From assembly GCF_000003605.2 (NCBI RefSeq), contig NW_003156734.1, positions 502,851 to 512,987 of the forward strand: a stretch of 10,137 nucleotides of DNA, written 5' to 3'. Origin of the DNA: Saccoglossus kowalevskii (taxonomy: Eukaryota > Hemichordata > Enteropneusta > Harrimaniidae). A program made the translations under genes and the position numbers. The notes beneath the pieces were generated by a model. It saw only the letters and a list, made by a program, of their open reading frames with translations. It was not told where the DNA came from and searched no databases. Below are positions 8,124 to 10,137 of the stretch, one piece after another; within the stretch, counting starts at the first letter, position 1, and each line of letters starts with the position of its first letter.

Positions 8124-8208
8124 TCCGGAAAACAAGGGAAACATAAATGCCGCGGACAAAAAGCTGGTACAACTAGTTGACGAAGGGAATGTTGAAGCTT
8201 TCATTAAG
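8124..8208 (+). pseudogene. orphan TRPC-type first-ankyrin exon
   Basis: An acceptor (AAATATTCAG) and donor (AAG|GTATGA) bracket an open frame whose core reads NAADKKLVQLVDEGNVEAFIK, split here as start 8146, end 8208. This matches the first TRPC ankyrin repeat, typically EKKFL.AVE.GD...V. The exon enters in phase 2 (one leading base) and leaves in phase 0, so it cannot splice in frame to the pore exon at 8844, which needs phase 2. The remaining ankyrin repeats, linker helices and S1-S5 are not visible in between. It may be the remnant of the N-terminal half of the second copy, or the exon of another gene in the cluster. Confidence 0.6.
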
Positions 8209-8843
8209 GTATGACAACAATCAAACATATAATTATTTAGTCAGTTAACCTAATGTCATGTATACAGAGACTGAAACATGTACACTTACAGTTAGACAAA
8301 CAGTATAACTCCATTTCATGTGTCAGATGGACAAGGTGTACAATCTGCTTAGCAGTGAGAAATCAATCTTCATTCATATAAGGTCGATAGTAGTCATTAT
8401 CATTCATCTGTTTCGCCGCGTATATTGATTTACTTGACAAGGTTATTACATACAATATACGTTAATACGTTGGAGCATCACAATAATTTCTAAGCATATT
8501 GTGATTGAACAATGACTTGTCATTCTCGGTATTGTGTTGTAATATATGTAGTTTGATAGATTGACGTTATGGCCCTGCACATTATCTGTATGTCGTTTAA
8601 ATTATCTTCGGGTAGTAACAGTTTTATTTTTATTTATGAGCGCAACAATTGAACAACAGCAATATTTTCCAGCTTCTTCAGAATAACATTACACTGAAAT
8701 GTGTGATCAATGATTATATTCGTATTCTTGTTGTCTTCTTTGTATTTCAAATATCTTGCTCTCTTTTCCGTATGTGTTTTATTGTTCAATTAATTTATTA
8801 AAATGTCTATCAATGTAGATTTTATTGTTACAATTTGTTTCAG
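8209..8843. other. region where ankyrin repeats and S1-S5 of copy 2 would be expected
   Basis: This stretch of 635 bases has no recognisable ankyrin, linker or membrane-segment coding sequence in any plus frame. A short hydrophobic stretch around 8712-8790 does not align with S5. Its content fits an internal deletion of the duplicate. Confidence 0.5.
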
Positions 8844-9036
8844 TTTGTTATCAACCTGTTGGAGCTTACTTTGGTCGCGTTTTGGTACCCGTGAATTCAG
8901 TGAAATAAATTCGGGGGAGTCTCTGAAACTTTCTTCGGCACATAGCCAGAATTACCAATACATATACCAAACTATATGTAGGTGCTTGAATATCTTTATC
9001 GAGATTATACATAAAGTTTTGAATTTTAGCTTAAAC
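8844..9036 (+). pseudogene. copy-2 pore/S6 exon with internal deletions
   Basis: After a good acceptor (CAATTTGTTTCAG) the frame reads S-LLSTCWSLLWSRFGTREF, matching S-FFSMSWKLLWSLFGVHEL of exon B, including the phase-2 start that completes a serine. The loop after the filter is about half the length of that in copy 1 and lacks its sequons. The S6 part YIYQTICRCLNIFIEIIHKVLNFSLN aligns with IIYTTFCA(FVFLG)LLNIFIAMMSTTYAKLN, with about five residues missing from the membrane helix and a Glu inside the gate. The former donor GTAAGT aligns with GTCAAA. The frame then runs to a TAG at 9061. A full S6 could not form. Confidence 0.8.
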
Positions 9037-9277
9037 ATGTCAAACCACATATGGAAATCTTAGGCTGCATATGACTTTCTTGGAAAACAGCGTAGTATTT
9101 AATATTGTTTGGGCATTTGTTTCAATGAACTAATTTTGTCTACCGATATAGCAATATCTATATTACATTTTTTAAAGTAAATTTAATTATAATAATACTA
9201 CGGAGAGTTGGAATAACTCTATTATCTTAAATGTAATTTAATTTTTTGAATTCTTAATTAAAAATGTTATAAAAGTA

Positions 9278-9297
9278 ATGTTATGTTATGTTATGTT
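9278..9297. repeat. (ATGTT)4 microsatellite
   Basis: Four perfect ATGTT units are flanked by a 13-base duplication, TGTTATAAAAGTA, at 9265-9277 and 9294-9306. It lies in the decayed intron between the pore and TRP-helix exons of copy 2 and probably arose by slippage. Confidence 0.85.
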
Positions 9298-9508
9298 ATA
9301 AAAGTATTTCAAAAACCGATATAGAATTTGAATTATTTTTACGGTGATAAATATATATTTTGTTCGACTCAAATTGTATCACAAATGTATTGTTTCAACA
9401 CTTGATGAAGGATGATATAAACCAGGTAATTAAAGAAGCATGTACTCTTTCATGAACTGAAACATAGACACGTGCAAATACATGCAAATAATACAGTGTT
9501 AATGAAAT

Positions 9509-9641
9509 AACAATGATACCGAATAGATATATGCCTGCACAACTGTAACTATGCAGTATTCACGGTCTTCACTACCACAACCTTACAATGCATTCAAGTT
9601 TATGAAGAACTGTGTTATTCGTCGTTTTCCAAGGGAAATGG
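9509..9641 (+). pseudogene. copy-2 TRP-helix exon with nonsense mutation
   Basis: The frame reads NNDTE-stop-IYACTTVTMQYSRSSLPQPYN..., aligning with NIETEWKYATTFEIMQYARRPLALPPPYN of exon C. TGG of the TRP-helix Trp corresponds to TAG at 9524-9526. After it, the frame stays open through FKFMKNCVIRRFPREM, with two codon-multiple deletions relative to exon C (two and about four or five residues). The AG acceptor that precedes exon C is not present at the aligned position (TGAAATAACAATG). A GTAAAT donor-like site at 9642 would leave in phase 1 instead of 0. This is the clearest evidence that copy 2 is disabled. Confidence 0.85.
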
Positions 9642-9788
9642 GTAAATATTAACACATTTTCAAATACAAGTCGTAAAAGTTAGTCCTTACGTTACGAATA
9701 AATAAACACACAAGAAGCATTCAAACTCACAGCCGCGGCAATTCTCATTGTTACTTGCTTATATGATACAAGTTACACTTGTTTACAG

Positions 9789-9833
9789 AAAACCACAAGA
9801 ATAACAGTCATAGGAGTGAGCGATTATGATAAG
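9789..9833 (+). pseudogene. copy-2 45-nt micro-exon
   Basis: A strong acceptor (CACTTGTTTACAG) is followed by 15 open codons, KTTRITVIGVSDYDK, and a donor GTTAGT, phase 0/0. It has the same length, phase and final (E/D)YDK as exon D of copy 1. The exon itself is undamaged even though its neighbours are broken. Confidence 0.75.
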
Positions 9834-9961
9834 GTTAGTCTTTCAGTTTTTAATGCACCACAGTATGTAGTAAAAGCAACTGATATATAATAATTTATTA
9901 TATGATTGAATGCACATGATTTAATTATCATCTCCCAATGTCCCCCTCACAATTTCTACAG

Positions 9962-9994
9962 CTGGTACAATATCATTTTATCGTGTGTCTATAG
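9962..9994 (+). pseudogene. possible copy-2 terminal exon
   Basis: The acceptor CCCCCTCACAATTTCTACAG is pyrimidine-rich. In phase 0 the exon reads LVQYHFIVCL then TAG. LVQYHF could align with ILYEYF of exon E and with the TRPC LVxRYF pattern, after loss of the first four codons. It would make a 128-nt intron after the micro-exon. The match is short. Confidence 0.4.
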
Positions 9995-10137
9995 AACGGT
10001 TCGACCTTATACAAATGTTCACCCCAACATTGGTGGACATACAGTTTTAGCGATTCGAAGAGCTCACAATCAACCGAGGCGAAGTACTTAGCTAAATCAA
10101 ACGAAACTGTGCCCAAAGCCCACGCCTCTCAAATTTT
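9995..10137. other. sequence after the possible copy-2 end
   Basis: These 143 bases show no recognised motif or poly(A) hexamer. An open frame at 9906-10091 crosses the possible exon in another frame and looks accidental. Confidence 0.4.

Larger units (their letters stand above)
8124..9994 (+). pseudogene. degenerate tandem second TRPC-like copy
   Basis: Pieces of a second TRPC-like gene lie in the right order and on the same strand: ankyrin-type exon 8124-8208, pore exon 8844 to about 9036, TRP-helix exon about 9509-9641, micro-exon 9789-9833 and possible last exon 9962-9994. The pore exon starts in the same phase as exon B, and the micro-exon has the same length and phase as exon D. Damage includes no S1-S5 exon in the 635 bases before the pore exon, deletions in the pore loop and S6, a weak or lost donor after S6, a lost acceptor before the TRP helix, and TAG at 9524-9526 where the invariant Trp should be. 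It is most likely a pseudogene from tandem duplication. A short transcript from it cannot be excluded. Confidence 0.8.

Noticed and set aside
8712-8790. Hydrophobic stretch before the copy-2 pore exon as a relic of S5
   Set aside because: No S4-S5 linker motif (GP..I) precedes it and residue alignment with exon A fails.
9906-10091. Plus-strand 61-codon open frame at the window end
   Set aside because: It has no recognised motif, and it overlaps the better-supported possible terminal exon in another frame.

Overview
The window reads as nuclear DNA of an invertebrate animal. It is strongly AT-rich, coding blocks are separated by GT-AG introns of 0.1-0.7 kb, and there are no bacterial-style operons. 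Composition and repeat style would suit a marine lophotrochozoan such as a mollusc, but the sequence alone does not fix the phylum.

The main content, all on the plus strand, is the 3' half of a divergent TRPC-family cation channel gene (about 1043-4169). Five exons join without a phase conflict (2/2, 0/0, 0/0, 0/0) into 417 residues ending at a TAA. They encode the N-terminal linker end, the S1-S5 membrane region (one 719-nt exon), the pore and S6, the TRP helix with its proline-rich TRP-box-2 stretch, a 45-nt micro-exon, and a short final exon. An AATAAA lies about 360 bases after the stop. The ankyrin half lies upstream, outside or at the edge of the window. The protein stops where typical TRPCs begin their long cytoplasmic tail, and its outer pore is reorganised.

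The stretch from about 4550 to 8120 has no gene I can support. It holds a few scattered ORFs, palindromes and one weak splice-exon candidate.

A broken second copy lies in the same orientation at 8124-9994. It has an orphan ankyrin-type exon, a pore exon with internal deletions, a TRP-helix exon whose invariant tryptophan codon is TAG, a 45-nt micro-exon of identical length and phase to that in the first copy, and a possible terminal exon. The S1-S5 exon is not found. Matching exon order, sizes and phases indicate a tandem duplication followed by decay, so the region looks like part of a TRPC-like cluster with one possibly working and one dying member.

If functional, the first gene would make a plasma-membrane, probably tetrameric, non-selective or calcium-permeable channel subunit. 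The second copy could at most yield fragments. Everything beyond the family assignment is inference.
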